Shown piece by piece: positions 44,738-54,393 of a DNA stretch of 64,000 bases. The notes beneath the pieces are model-generated. The model was not told the DNA's origin, ran no database searches, and saw nothing but the letters and a program-made list of their open reading frames with translations. Each line of letters begins with the position of its first letter. Within the stretch, counting starts at the first letter, position 1. The position numbers and the translations under genes are program-made. The stretch comes from Pseudomonas sp. ML96. Its GTDB lineage: Bacteria; Pseudomonadota; Gammaproteobacteria; Pseudomonadales; Pseudomonadaceae. Where the stretch lies: NCBI RefSeq assembly GCF_000761545.1, contig NZ_JPMY01000036.1:62001-126000 (forward strand), read 5' to 3'.

Positions 44738-47125
44738 CTACTTATCGTTATATCTAGGACGTACCGACATTTGCAAAATCACCGCCAGCAGTACCCCCCA
44801 GAAAAAAAACATGATTACACCAGAGTACGGTTGCCGTAACCCGACCTTGAAGACGCTGTCTATGCTCAGCATCAGGATCACGATGACAGCCAATGCCATC
44901 CGCGCCCTGTCAGCCCAGAAAGCCTGTAGATTTTGTAGTATCGAGACTCCGGTATAGGCAACCAATAACAGCAGCGGCAGCAAACCCAGCAGACCAAAAT
45001 GGTACGCAAAGTCGAGGTAGTAGTTAAAGGCGCTGGGATGCACCGCGCGACTCGGAGAGGTAGCATGCCCCAGCAATGCCGCCATCCAGCCGTCAGTCAT
45101 TCCGGAGAGGTAAAAGAACCAGTGACCGAGGTAGTTAACTCGGCTCTCCAACATATCTAATCCAGCGCCACCCTCAGACATCTGCCAAAGGTAGGCAATG
45201 GTGATGGCTGCGCCCACTAGAATAAATAGAGGAACGGTGAGCGCTCTAGAACGCTCACTTTTAGACTTGCTTTGCTGGACAACAAAAAGAATCACTCCAG
45301 AAAGAAGCATTAGATTAGTTAATAGCGACCAGGCAAATATCGTATAACTCCCCATCAACAACGCCAGCCCACACAGCCAACGGCGCAGCGGAGATTGCTC
45401 CCAAAGAGTACAGAGCCCGAGAACGAACGCAGCAGCAAATAGGAAAGAAACGTAATGCAGATGTTGATAGATGCTAAATAGATACACCGAAGGAGATAGC
45501 AACCGCCCCCCGGTGCTCACGGTAGAAATCAATTGAAGAGGCACCAGACATACAAGTACGGCCAAAGCGGCTCTGGCCAGCATCTCCAAAGCATCTTCGT
45601 GACTACCGAATTGCTGACCTAACACTAGCGCGGACATGGGCAGAATATATTGAATCAACAGAATAAGCTTCTGTCGTCCTGCTCCCCCTTCCGTCAAGCC
45701 AAGCAACAGGCTGGTCAGTAGCATGCCGATAAAAACGAAAAACAGGCTAACGAGAGATAACCTCACCTGTGAATACTGACCCAATAATACGATGCTGACA
45801 TAGCAGGCCAGAACCGATAGCGGAATTGGCAACAAGGACAGCACTCCACCGCTGACAAAACCACCTGAAGTCTCGCCGAAAAGCCCCCCGTCTAACTGGA
45901 AGAATAACGGAACCAGAATTGCTATTGCGGTTAGCAACAGGATCCGGTTCTCGCTCATCCACCCGACGCCTTTCTTCGGCAGTAGGCCATTTCTCTCGCT
46001 GGCGTAAAACATCCAAGAAAGAACCGATCCGAGCAAATAGAGTGCAGCAAGTGCTTCCACTCCGAACGCGTAGAAAAGAAGCGGGATGCTAGCCAACAAC
46101 ATCAGATTGGACAGCATGTCCGAGCCAAACACATCAGCACCGACTTCACTCTGAATGATGCGCAGTCGAATACGCTGCGCCGCCACCATAACTACGCCCC
46201 CCACCAGCGAAAAACTTACCGCCAGCCAGAATAGGTCGGCCTTCTGAGTCCACTGCAGAACCCCGGGAAGGTACCTAACACTTAGCCCTAACCCCACCCC
46301 CGCCGCCAAAACAAGAAGCAAAACCAGATCGAAGAGCTTGACCATGCGCGCGCCCCGCACACTTGCTCGCTGCTCATGGCGCACCATAGTCGGCCCCAGT
46401 GCCTGGGTGAAAATCGTGCCGAGAATGCCCCCCATTGCGAATGCCGAGAAAAGATCACCAGCAATTTGTTTACCCGCAATGAGCAGGAGGAAAAGACGAA
46501 AGGCGTAGACCGAGACACCGATTACCATCGTCGAGCCGAAGTGCGGAAGCAACAGACGAACATTGGCAAGCAAAGGGGTAGAGTCAGCTATAGCGCGCTT
46601 AATCAGGTTCCGTCTCACGCAACCGCACAATGGAGACAGCGCCCATATCAACGTCATGGGAATAACTAGAGCTCCACCATCTATCAATACGAGCAGCAGC
46701 AGGACACACATGCCCACCTGCAGCAACAAGAATCTCGCCGCGCCCACACCATCGTTCTGGAGCTCCTGCTCGCTGAGGAAAACTTCAGCCAGCCACTCCG
46801 CAGCTCGTCGAACCACTAGTAGCAGCACGAACAGCCAGCCCCCGCCCACCAGTCCGGCGCAGAGCAGCCATGAAAACATCCCCAGTGGTACTATTAGCAG
46901 CAGCCGTAACCGCAGAATCTGGACGGCGCCAAATTCGCTCAGGCCGGCCAGAATCAGACTACGAGCATTCCCGGATAACGAATAAAACAACGCGACCGTC
47001 GCACCGTGAGTCAGGCCGAAGTCAGCCGCCAGCTCAGGCTTGCCGAACAGACTGAGGCCAATCATCACGACCATCATGGCGAAGGTGTTTGCCATGAACG
47101 CGCCGGGAAATACCAACACTCGCAT
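44738..47125 (-). CDS. Probable Wzx-Wzy fusion (flippase-like half plus polymerase/ligase-like half)
   Basis: One open frame of 795 residues with about two dozen hydrophobic segments, twice the size of either Wzx or Wzy. Residues about 1-380 look like an oligosaccharide flippase (start MRVLVFPGAFMANTFAMMVVMIGLSLFGK; internal LFSAFAMGGILGTIFTQALGP). From about 385 the pattern changes to a polymerase/ligase type (Wzy/WaaL), with the loop motif HPSAFNYYLDFAYHFGLLG (His696). The usual HN of the family motif is FN here. ATG at 47125 has AAGGA six bases upstream; the ATG at 47131 is too close to it. No frameshift or stop is visible at the junction. It is followed after 13 bases by the second polymerase candidate. 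Confidence 0.7.
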   Translation of the reverse strand: MRVLVFPGAFMANTFAMMVVMIGLSLFGKPELAADFGLTHGATVALFYSLSGNARSLILAGLSEFGAVQILRLRLLLIVPLGMFSWLLCAGLVGGGWLFVLLLVVRRAAEWLAEVFLSEQELQNDGVGAARFLLLQVGMCVLLLLVLIDGGALVIPMTLIWALSPLCGCVRRNLIKRAIADSTPLLANVRLLLPHFGSTMVIGVSVYAFRLFLLLIAGKQIAGDLFSAFAMGGILGTIFTQALGPTMVRHEQRASVRGARMVKLFDLVLLLVLAAGVGLGLSVRYLPGVLQWTQKADLFWLAVSFSLVGGVVMVAAQRIRLRIIQSEVGADVFGSDMLSNLMLLASIPLLFYAFGVEALAALYLLGSVLSWMFYASERNGLLPKKGVGWMSENRILLLTAIAILVPLFFQLDGGLFGETSGGFVSGGVLSLLPIPLSVLACYVSIVLLGQYSQVRLSLVSLFFVFIGMLLTSLLLGLTEGGAGRQKLILLIQYILPMSALVLGQQFGSHEDALEMLARAALAVLVCLVPLQLISTVSTGGRLLSPSVYLFSIYQHLHYVSFLFAAAFVLGLCTLWEQSPLRRWLCGLALLMGSYTIFAWSLLTNLMLLSGVILFVVQQSKSKSERSRALTVPLFILVGAAITIAYLWQMSEGGAGLDMLESRVNYLGHWFFYLSGMTDGWMAALLGHATSPSRAVHPSAFNYYLDFAYHFGLLGLLPLLLLVAYTGVSILQNLQAFWADRARMALAVIVILMLSIDSVFKVGLRQPYSGVIMFFFWGVLLAVILQMSVRPRYNDK

Positions 47126-47144
47126 ACCCATTCCTTTTCGCCCC

Positions 47145-48365
47145 TTATGAGGGCCTGCGGCGCAGCAACTCGGTTAGTCGCCGCACCTGAGTTTCCATCT
47201 CAAAATGGATATCGAAGTAGGCCTTACCTGCCGCCCCCATTGAGGCCCGTGCAGAGACATCAAGCATCTTCATCCTGCGAATGTTTTCCACTAGAGGCAT
47301 GACCTGCTCAGCAGAAGACGTGAAACCTGCCTCTGCCTCCTCGATGACTCGTGCGCCCTCGCCGTTCATGCTGGCAATAATAGGTCGCCCCGCCGCCAGG
47401 TAAGCCTGGACTTTGCTCGGGATCGTTTGCGCAAAAATCTCGTCATCGTTGAGTGATACCAGCAGGGCCGACGCACGTTCGAAAATCTTCGGCATCAGTT
47501 CGGCAGCAAAACGCCCTGGCAGCACCAGGTTGTCCAGCCCACCAGCCAGTTGCTGAGCCTTGAGCCAGCCCAGGCGACTACCACTGCCAACCAACACCAA
47601 ACGGATCTGTGGGTCGTCGCGCAAATGAATGGCAGCCTGCACAAGAACATCCAAGGCCTGGGCTGTACCCAAGTTACCGGCGAATACCAGGCAGAAGTGC
47701 TCATCGAGCAGGGCCTGTAATTCACCTGGCAAGTCCTGCTCGGTAGCAGGTGCGTGGGCATCTATCGAGTTGGGGTAGTAGAAAATCTTCTCACGCTTGG
47801 CATAGCGCCTTACCGGCTCGATAAAAGCCCGAGACTGCACCAGCAAAGTATCGCAGTGGTGGTAAATGGCTTTAACCATCCACCCTACCGCCTTGAGCAG
47901 CATCGGCTTTTTCACAAATCCAGTGGCCGACAGACTCTCCGGCCACAGGTCTTGCACCCAGAGAAACAATTTTGCCTTTTTCAGGTACTTAAGCAGGATC
48001 GCTGGAATAGCTTGAGTGATCGGCGATGGCGCAAACACCACAATCGCATCGAACTCTCGCTTACGTAGCAACCACGGCAAGCACAGCACACCTGCCAGCA
48101 CAAACGTCAGATAATTCAGCACCAGGTTTTTCGCCCCACCCACGCCGCGGGGCCATATCGGTATGCGTACCACCTCAATCTTGTTCAGGTACATCTCGCG
48201 CAGGCAGCCCCAGGCTCGATAGCCCTCGAACACCTCACCGTCAGGGTAATTCGGCTTACCAGTGGCCACCACTACCTCGTGCCCCTGCTGATGCAACATG
48301 CGCACAACGTCATTGATGATGAAATGTTCCGGCCAGAAGTACTGGCTCACAATCAGAATTCGCAA
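47145..48365 (-). CDS. Glycosyltransferase family 4, WbuB-like (HexNAc transfer)
   Basis: A 406-residue GT-B fold enzyme. The opening MRILIVSQYFWPEHFIINDVVRMLHQQGHEVVVATG and PNYPDGEVFEGY match WbuB/WbjE-type transferases, which add L-FucNAc or L-QuiNAc to the lipid-linked sugar. The donor site carries FAGNLGTAQALDVLV and PSKVQAYLAAGRPIIAS. It lies 19 bases upstream of the fusion gene. Donor UDP-L-QuiNAc would come from the three-gene pathway downstream in the operon; that link is inferred. Confidence 0.85.
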   Translation of the reverse strand: MRILIVSQYFWPEHFIINDVVRMLHQQGHEVVVATGKPNYPDGEVFEGYRAWGCLREMYLNKIEVVRIPIWPRGVGGAKNLVLNYLTFVLAGVLCLPWLLRKREFDAIVVFAPSPITQAIPAILLKYLKKAKLFLWVQDLWPESLSATGFVKKPMLLKAVGWMVKAIYHHCDTLLVQSRAFIEPVRRYAKREKIFYYPNSIDAHAPATEQDLPGELQALLDEHFCLVFAGNLGTAQALDVLVQAAIHLRDDPQIRLVLVGSGSRLGWLKAQQLAGGLDNLVLPGRFAAELMPKIFERASALLVSLNDDEIFAQTIPSKVQAYLAAGRPIIASMNGEGARVIEEAEAGFTSSAEQVMPLVENIRRMKMLDVSARASMGAAGKAYFDIHFEMETQVRRLTELLRRRPS

Positions 48366-48372
48366 AAAACAC

Positions 48373-49545
48373 TCACTTCGCCGCAGCCTCGTCGTCCGGC
48401 GTTGATCTAAACGGCACGCCCGTCAGTTCTTCATAGCACTGGCCAGCTTTGAGAATAAGGCCATCCCAGGTGTAGTGCTCTAGCACTAACTGACGCAGCT
48501 TTTCGCCGCGCGCGGGCAACTCATCGGAAGTAGATAACAACTGCTCAATGCCCGCAGCAATCGCTAGTGCCTGGGCAGCCACCACGGCCCCTGCGCCCAC
48601 GCGCGCCACCTCGTCGAATCCACACTGATCAGTAAGCAATACCGGAGTACCACACAGCCCAGCCTCCAACGCCACCAGAGACATCGCCTCACGACGTGAT
48701 GGCACCACGAGCAGATCAGCCGCCGCCAAAGCGTCTTGCTTGATCTGACCTGCGATAAAACCGATAAACAACACCCGCTCGACCAACCCCAGACGCGCTA
48801 CCTCGGCGCGTAATGGCTCGCCCAACTCTTCATCCGCGCCGGCAAACACCAAGGTCGTAAGCGGATAGCGCGCAGCCAAGCTGGCAAAAGCCTCAAGCAG
48901 CAAATCAGGGCCCTTGATCGGGTTCAGCCTCCCCAAAAAAAGCAGTACCTGACGGCCCTGCAGACCATGGCTAGCCCGGAAGCCTTGGGGGTTCGGCACG
49001 ATCTCGGAGTTGGGAAAGACTCCATTGGGCAGCAGCAGAATGCGTTCGTCGGTGACGCCATACTCATGAAACTGTTCGCGCTCCAGTTCGGTCACCGACA
49101 CACACCGTGCTGCGCCAAGCACAATCCGGCGCCCCACCAGCTTGTTGTAGAGGCGCTTGAACCACGCCGAACGGCCAAATAGACGCAGGGAGCCGGCCGG
49201 GCAATACATGTAAGGCTTGTTCAAACGCTGGGCAGCTAGACATACCCGCGCGCCCAACACACTCCAATGGCCGGTCACATGAACGATATCAGCTTCGCTA
49301 ACCAGCTCAGCGATACGGCGGCCTGAGATGGCCGGCAGCAAAAAGCGCTGAAACAGCGACGGCACCGCAACCAAACGCACAGAGGCCAACTCTGTCCGGC
49401 GCGTGTCGCCTAGCCCTTGATCTGTGCACAACACCGTGCAGCCAACGCCAATACGCCTCAGCGCCATCGCCAGTTGGAAGGTACGCTCGGCCGTTCCTCC
49501 ACCCAATGAAGGATCAATACCATCGGCGACATGCAAAACGTTCAT
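48373..49545 (-). CDS. Glycosyltransferase family 4
   Basis: A 390-residue GT-B enzyme with start MNVLHVADGIDPSLGGGTAERTFQLAMALRR, a donor-site phosphate motif LFLGRLNPIKGPDLLLEAF, and the E-x7-E signature in VVPSRREAMSLVALEAGLCGTPVLLT. Sugar specificity unknown. It ends seven bases before the WbuB-like gene, and its start overlaps the SDR stop as ATGA. Confidence 0.88.
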   Translation of the reverse strand: MNVLHVADGIDPSLGGGTAERTFQLAMALRRIGVGCTVLCTDQGLGDTRRTELASVRLVAVPSLFQRFLLPAISGRRIAELVSEADIVHVTGHWSVLGARVCLAAQRLNKPYMYCPAGSLRLFGRSAWFKRLYNKLVGRRIVLGAARCVSVTELEREQFHEYGVTDERILLLPNGVFPNSEIVPNPQGFRASHGLQGRQVLLFLGRLNPIKGPDLLLEAFASLAARYPLTTLVFAGADEELGEPLRAEVARLGLVERVLFIGFIAGQIKQDALAAADLLVVPSRREAMSLVALEAGLCGTPVLLTDQCGFDEVARVGAGAVVAAQALAIAAGIEQLLSTSDELPARGEKLRQLVLEHYTWDGLILKAGQCYEELTGVPFRSTPDDEAAAK

Positions 49546-50465
49546 CGAAAATCAGGCTTCATATAAAACTCTGCGAATTCCTTAACCATTCCCTGAACTG
49601 TGTAGGCATAAGAAAAACCAGTCGAAGACAGCCTATCGCTTGAATATATGACATCACCGCGATTGGACTTCTCTGAGACTAACCATCGCATTAAAAATGG
49701 AAAAAACACTGGCAAAGAAATCATTAACAAATTATTGCGACCAAAGGCATAGTAATGCACCAGACGTCGAACACCCAACATATAATTATCCGGATCCCGG
49801 TCACAGGATATGAAATAACACCGCCCATAATGCGACTCATCTTTGCCAATAAAGCTCAGCGCTGCACGGGCGACATCATTTGCGTGGACAAGATGTGCAC
49901 TTTCCTTGCCCTTTAAAAAGAATTTCAAACGAGAGTAGATATCAGAGCGCAATGCCTGCTGCAACACACCCGGACGCTCATTATCGATTACATTGGTCGG
50001 ACGCAGGATAACGAGCGAACTCAACGGAATGCTCTGCAGCAATACTCTCTCTGCGGCTAACTTACTGGACTCGTACAGGTTTCTTGGAACGCACTGCTCA
50101 TCCTCAGTCACTACCTTATTACGAGTCAGGCCGACAACCCCTGCACTGCTGATAAAGTAAAAAAACTTAGCGCCAGATACCTTGAATGCATCAGCTAGAT
50201 TTTGCGTACCCTCGACATTGACTGCCCACATCAATGACTCGGACTTGAGCTCCGCAGCACAATGAAAAATCAGTGCTGCAGAGTCGAGAAATGCACGAAG
50301 CGATGTAGTATCTGCAAGCGCCCCCTGAAAATACTCAACACCAGCAACCGCGCCAGCGGGAACACTACGTGAAAGAATACGAACCTGATAACCTGCTTCA
50401 AGCAACAATGAGACGATGTGGCGTCCCACAAGCCCGTTGCCGCCAGTAACGCATGCAATAGTCAT
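49542..50465 (-). CDS. NAD-dependent epimerase/dehydratase
   Basis: A 307-residue SDR with NAD loop VTGGNGLVGRHIV (residues 6-18), FISSAGVVGL and YESSKLAAE (Y-x3-K). The type is common for 4-epimerases or 4-reductases of sugar nucleotides. The gene is AT-rich with many rare codons compared with the flanking Pseudomonas genes. Its stop overlaps the glycosyltransferase start as ATGA. The precise reaction cannot be deduced. Confidence 0.8.
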   Translation of the reverse strand: MTIACVTGGNGLVGRHIVSLLLEAGYQVRILSRSVPAGAVAGVEYFQGALADTTSLRAFLDSAALIFHCAAELKSESLMWAVNVEGTQNLADAFKVSGAKFFYFISSAGVVGLTRNKVVTEDEQCVPRNLYESSKLAAERVLLQSIPLSSLVILRPTNVIDNERPGVLQQALRSDIYSRLKFFLKGKESAHLVHANDVARAALSFIGKDESHYGRCYFISCDRDPDNYMLGVRRLVHYYAFGRNNLLMISLPVFFPFLMRWLVSEKSNRGDVIYSSDRLSSTGFSYAYTVQGMVKEFAEFYMKPDFR

Positions 50466-50497
50466 CTGCAGACCCCTCCAGTCGGGCTGCTTGAAAG

Positions 50498-51379
50498 TCA
50501 GCCTAATATCTTTCGTTTGAGCAACCTAGAAACCTTATACATCTTTAAATATGTTAACAACCTGGCAGCCGACGTTCTCAAATTCAGAACAGTAAAAAAT
50601 TTCAACGCATGAATTCTGGCTGATATAGGCGCGTCTTTTAGTAGCACCATAACAGCTAGCGCATATTCATGAAACGGAGCAATATAGTTCAAATATGTCT
50701 TACTGAAGCGCACATAAAAGTCAGCTTGGGTACTCATTCCATCACGCCCTAGCTCAATGAACCCAGAACTAACTCGATTCATTTTCCCTTTTAACAAAGC
50801 AGCGAACACAAAAAATACGTCGCCACCAACAAACCCCTGCGAATTAAACACCCATGTACAGATAAGCTCTCGCCGGTACAACGAGTAAAAACGCCCATTT
50901 GCATTTCCATAGGTCAGTACAGATAAGGCTCGCTGGTAAGGGTCATCTGCCGAAACTGTCGCATCACCCACAATCGAAGAGTCGGTCTCGCCAGTTGAGA
51001 ATCTTACCGGGCAGGTCGAGGCTATATAATCCTCATTCTCAAGCAAAAACAATAAATTATCCTCTACGTAATTGCCCGATATAAAATCATCCGCAGCAAC
51101 GTACATAAAAAACTCTGTTTTAGCTGCATGCAAAACGAAGTCAAAATTGCGATTTGCGCCAATATTCTCAATCTGCCGATGGTAGATTATTCGCGAATCA
51201 ATGGCCGCGTACTTTTCACAAATACTTTGCGTTTCGTCGCTGGAGCAATTGTCAGAGATAAAAACCACTATTTCTCGACAACTTTGATCCAGCACAGACA
51301 AAAGCGCCCTTTCAAAGAGAGCGCCGCCATTATATACCGGCATCCCTACAGTAACCTTAGCCAAAAAACCCCCAAACAC
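50498..51379 (-). CDS. Glycosyltransferase family 2
   Basis: A 293-residue GT-A fold enzyme: KVTVGMPVYNGGALFERALLSVLDQ, the Asp of SDNCSSDET and the DXD-like VAADDF. No signal peptide. The start is GTG at 51379, which overlaps the flippase stop by one base; a TTG at 51364 directly before AKVTVGMPVYN is an alternative that fits the family better but is a rarer start. The gene is strongly AT-rich. Confidence 0.82.
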   Translation of the reverse strand: MFGGFLAKVTVGMPVYNGGALFERALLSVLDQSCREIVVFISDNCSSDETQSICEKYAAIDSRIIYHRQIENIGANRNFDFVLHAAKTEFFMYVAADDFISGNYVEDNLLFLLENEDYIASTCPVRFSTGETDSSIVGDATVSADDPYQRALSVLTYGNANGRFYSLYRRELICTWVFNSQGFVGGDVFFVFAALLKGKMNRVSSGFIELGRDGMSTQADFYVRFSKTYLNYIAPFHEYALAVMVLLKDAPISARIHALKFFTVLNLRTSAARLLTYLKMYKVSRLLKRKILG

Positions 51380-52860
51380 TAAGCTTTAAAAAGGGCGAAG
51401 CGCTTGACAAGCAAGCCACGCACCCTCTCTGCGGCCAACACAAAAGTCAAGAATATACTCAGCGCTGCAGCAGTAAAAACAAAGAAGTTTATATCTTCAA
51501 AAATCATTTTAAAGGCACTAGCAACCGCCCCACCACAAAGAAGGGGAACAGCAACATCCTTAAAATACCATCGCCACTTCTCTCCCTTCATGATTTTTCT
51601 GAACATGAAGTGCATTCCAAGAAAGAAATACGCACAGTTCAAGGAAACCCAAACCCATGCAACACCGATTGCACCATAACGGGGCGCAACCCAGATAATC
51701 GCAGGAACAATAAACAAGATGGCAATTACATTCATTTTAATGCCCAGACTAGTCCAGGCATGCGCCAACTGCATCTGGTAAGGAATCCACAACAACCCAT
51801 TTAACAGGCAACCTACTGACAAAATTGAAACCAGTAGCGCAGTATTAGCCGATAAAGTGGGATCTCCCGTCCAGACTCGCAACACAAATTCACTAAAGAA
51901 TATAAGTACAACTCCTCCGGCCCCTAGGAAAACCGCAACCAACTGGGCCCCCAGATGAAATGACTCAACCAGCTCACTATCGGCCTTCCGCGAAAACAGC
52001 TCAGAAAAGCGCGGAAAGAAGGCCTGATTTATTGGCCCGACAACCATATACAAACCATTTGCCAACAATGCCGCAAGCGAATAATAACCAAACTCTGACA
52101 GCGAAAGAAATTTGGACAGCAGAATTTTATCTACCTGTGTAAGCAGCAATGCCAGAAATGTTATGCTGACGACTCCCCCGGCAAAACCGCCAACCTCTTG
52201 TAATGCAGAATAACTAAACCGAGGGGCTTCTTTAGCCTGAGGCATCGCTCTGTATACATAAGCGCACATCGCCACAATGGAGCACACCGAAACAAGAGCC
52301 TGCCACGCAAAAAATGCCAAAACCGTAGGTGAATACCACGCCAAAACGGCAACAGCACCAACTCCGCGCAAGGTGGCAAAAAAACTGTTGATTACATTAA
52401 ATGAAAGCTGTAACTGCAGGCCAACCAAACAGCTTTTATATATATTCTCCAATAATCTTAATGCTGCCACAAAGCCCATAGCAGTAATGGCCTGACGGGC
52501 TACGTCTGACGATATTTTTTCTGTATTAATCCAGTCAACGGCGAGCCATCCAGATGCCACATATACAGATAAAAACAAACCCACGGCTACCGCAAACAGT
52601 AGAACCTCGACACTGCGCAACAGCCTCCATATGGAGTCTACTGAATGCACGCCACCGGTAAATCGCGACATTTCCCGACTCAACGCTGGGACCAACCCCA
52701 TATCAAGCAAGGTCAACCACGCCTGAACAACAGCAAAGAGCCCTATTAAACCGTAAGATTCTATTCCAATATACTTAATATATAGAGGCACGAAGGCCAG
52801 GCCCATTACAGCGACCCAGCCTTGACCAAAAAAATTAGCTACTAGATTTTTACGAAGCAT
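51379..52860 (-). CDS. wzx: Wzx-type oligosaccharide flippase
   Basis: A 493-residue protein with twelve or more hydrophobic segments, MATE-like. It starts MLRKNLVANFFGQGWVAVMGLAFVPLYIKYIG, the pattern of polysaccharide flippases (PST family). It would move the lipid-linked repeat unit across the inner membrane. It is strongly AT-rich. As the 44738-47125 product also seems to hold a flippase half, this locus has two candidate flippases. Overlaps the GT2 start by one base. Confidence 0.85.
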   Translation of the reverse strand: MLRKNLVANFFGQGWVAVMGLAFVPLYIKYIGIESYGLIGLFAVVQAWLTLLDMGLVPALSREMSRFTGGVHSVDSIWRLLRSVEVLLFAVAVGLFLSVYVASGWLAVDWINTEKISSDVARQAITAMGFVAALRLLENIYKSCLVGLQLQLSFNVINSFFATLRGVGAVAVLAWYSPTVLAFFAWQALVSVCSIVAMCAYVYRAMPQAKEAPRFSYSALQEVGGFAGGVVSITFLALLLTQVDKILLSKFLSLSEFGYYSLAALLANGLYMVVGPINQAFFPRFSELFSRKADSELVESFHLGAQLVAVFLGAGGVVLIFFSEFVLRVWTGDPTLSANTALLVSILSVGCLLNGLLWIPYQMQLAHAWTSLGIKMNVIAILFIVPAIIWVAPRYGAIGVAWVWVSLNCAYFFLGMHFMFRKIMKGEKWRWYFKDVAVPLLCGGAVASAFKMIFEDINFFVFTAAALSIFLTFVLAAERVRGLLVKRFALFKA

Positions 52861-52910
52861 TATAATTTAGCAAAGAAATTAGCACTCCGATAAACCCAGA
52901 CAGAAAATTT

Positions 52911-53693
52911 TCACTTAACACGCTTCAAAAATCCGTCGCGCGCAACTGTAATCAACAATTTACTTTCAATCTCTTTATCGATCAAAAATTCTGGGTTAGT
53001 TTTCAGATACTCCCAAACAGCCGTTTTCGGACTGTTACCCGGACCCCAAGGCCGATCAGTGAAGTATTCGGCTGGCATATCCTCAATAACTGTATCGAAA
53101 ACTGCACAGTAACTGCCAACGCTGACCAACGGTGCATAGGCATTCAACTCTGCCAGTACATGCTCATGAGTGTGGTTGGAGTCGAGGCACACGAGTACCT
53201 TCTTGTAATTTTTTGCACGCTCATGAACTTCAGCCACAACCTCTTCAGCAATACTCGAGCCTTGGATCATCTCGATTTTATGAGCCATAGGGTGCGCTTC
53301 GATGGCTGCACGGTTGTGGGCGCGGATATCGATATCGATACCAATGACCTTACGCTTCGATGCTTTCGGATCAAGTGCAAAACCGGCTTCAACGGCTTCG
53401 CAATAGTCGAGCATCGCTAACAAGGATGCGCTATAGATCAAAGAGCCGCCATGAGCGATACCTGTTTCAATAATCAAATCAGGTTTGATGGCCCAAATGA
53501 GTTCCTGCATACCCACCATATCTTGAGGGTATTGAATCAGGGGCCGACCAAGCCAACTGAAATTATATGTATAATTGCCTATGGTGCCGGCAGAGAACAT
53601 CCAGTCATAGGAGAGTTTATATAGACTTTCGGAAGCCTCAAGCTTCTGAATGTTAGCTTTGACTTGTTCTTCAAATTGTTTGTTTTGGCTCAT
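52911..53693 (-). CDS. CmcI/cephalosporin-hydroxylase family protein (SAM methyltransferase-like)
   Basis: A 260-residue protein with SAM-pocket motifs IETGIAHGGSLIYSASLLAML and GIDIDIRAHNRAAIEAHP, plus LVCLDSNHTHEHVLAEL, matching the CmcI-like family. Despite its name, members include sugar O-methyltransferases (for example rhamnosyl O-methyltransferase). The likely role is methylating a sugar of the repeat. Eight bases separate it from the metallophosphoesterase stop... its own stop lies 50 bases before the flippase. Confidence 0.82.
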   Translation of the reverse strand: MSQNKQFEEQVKANIQKLEASESLYKLSYDWMFSAGTIGNYTYNFSWLGRPLIQYPQDMVGMQELIWAIKPDLIIETGIAHGGSLIYSASLLAMLDYCEAVEAGFALDPKASKRKVIGIDIDIRAHNRAAIEAHPMAHKIEMIQGSSIAEEVVAEVHERAKNYKKVLVCLDSNHTHEHVLAELNAYAPLVSVGSYCAVFDTVIEDMPAEYFTDRPWGPGNSPKTAVWEYLKTNPEFLIDKEIESKLLITVARDGFLKRVK

Positions 53694-53700
53694 GGCTATT

Positions 53701-54393
53701 TCAAGTCTCTTTCAAAATTACTTTATCGATACGGCCGCCGATTTGCGCGCCAATATAAAGATTTTCATAGGTATGCGGAGCAAACCCCGCTTTCTGCATG
53801 TGGAATGCGGTTAGATCAATGTCGTATTCCACTCGATGCAAATCAACGCCTTCCTCGGTTAGCACGGCGAAGGCAGCCTGAGGATTGCCATCGCGCGGTT
53901 GACCAACAGAGCCAGGATTGCAATACGTTTTATCCTGCACCGGGAGCAAGGCTTGCACATGGGTATGGCCAGAGAAGAGATACTTTGCCGGTTCAGGAAA
54001 ATCACTGATGGACAGTTTGTAGAGATACTGATCCATGTGATCCTTCCAGCCGCCGTGAACAAAGTAGCGATCACCTTCAATGATATGGCTAGGCGATTGT
54101 CGCAGCCAAGCCACCTGCTCCGTGGTAACAATCTTGCGATGATATTCCGTTATCTCGGCAACCAGCTTTGACCGGGGACAAGCGGAACCACTGACCAGAT
54201 AAAAGTCATGGTTTCCCAAGATATTTACCGCACGGTACTCTCGCAGTAAATCGATGCATTCTCCCGGCTGAGCGTAATAGCCAGCCACATCGCCTAACGA
54301 AATTACGCGGGCGCAACCAAGCGCATCTGCCTTAGCCAATACAGACTTCAGCGCGGGGAGATTTCCATGGATGTCGGATACGATGGCAATCAT
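53701..54393 (-). CDS. Metallophosphoesterase (YfcE/MJ0936-like)
   Basis: A 230-residue calcineurin-like phosphoesterase with metal motifs DIHGNL, GDVAGYYAQPGE, GNHDFYL, HGGWKD and SGHTHVQ, so it is very likely active. The ATG at 54393 overlaps the ATP-grasp stop as ATGA; the in-frame extension to 54423 is unconserved. A phosphatase inside a glycan locus may remove phosphate from a pathway intermediate, but the substrate is unknown. Confidence 0.87.
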   Translation of the reverse strand: MIAIVSDIHGNLPALKSVLAKADALGCARVISLGDVAGYYAQPGECIDLLREYRAVNILGNHDFYLVSGSACPRSKLVAEITEYHRKIVTTEQVAWLRQSPSHIIEGDRYFVHGGWKDHMDQYLYKLSISDFPEPAKYLFSGHTHVQALLPVQDKTYCNPGSVGQPRDGNPQAAFAVLTEEGVDLHRVEYDIDLTAFHMQKAGFAPHTYENLYIGAQIGGRIDKVILKET

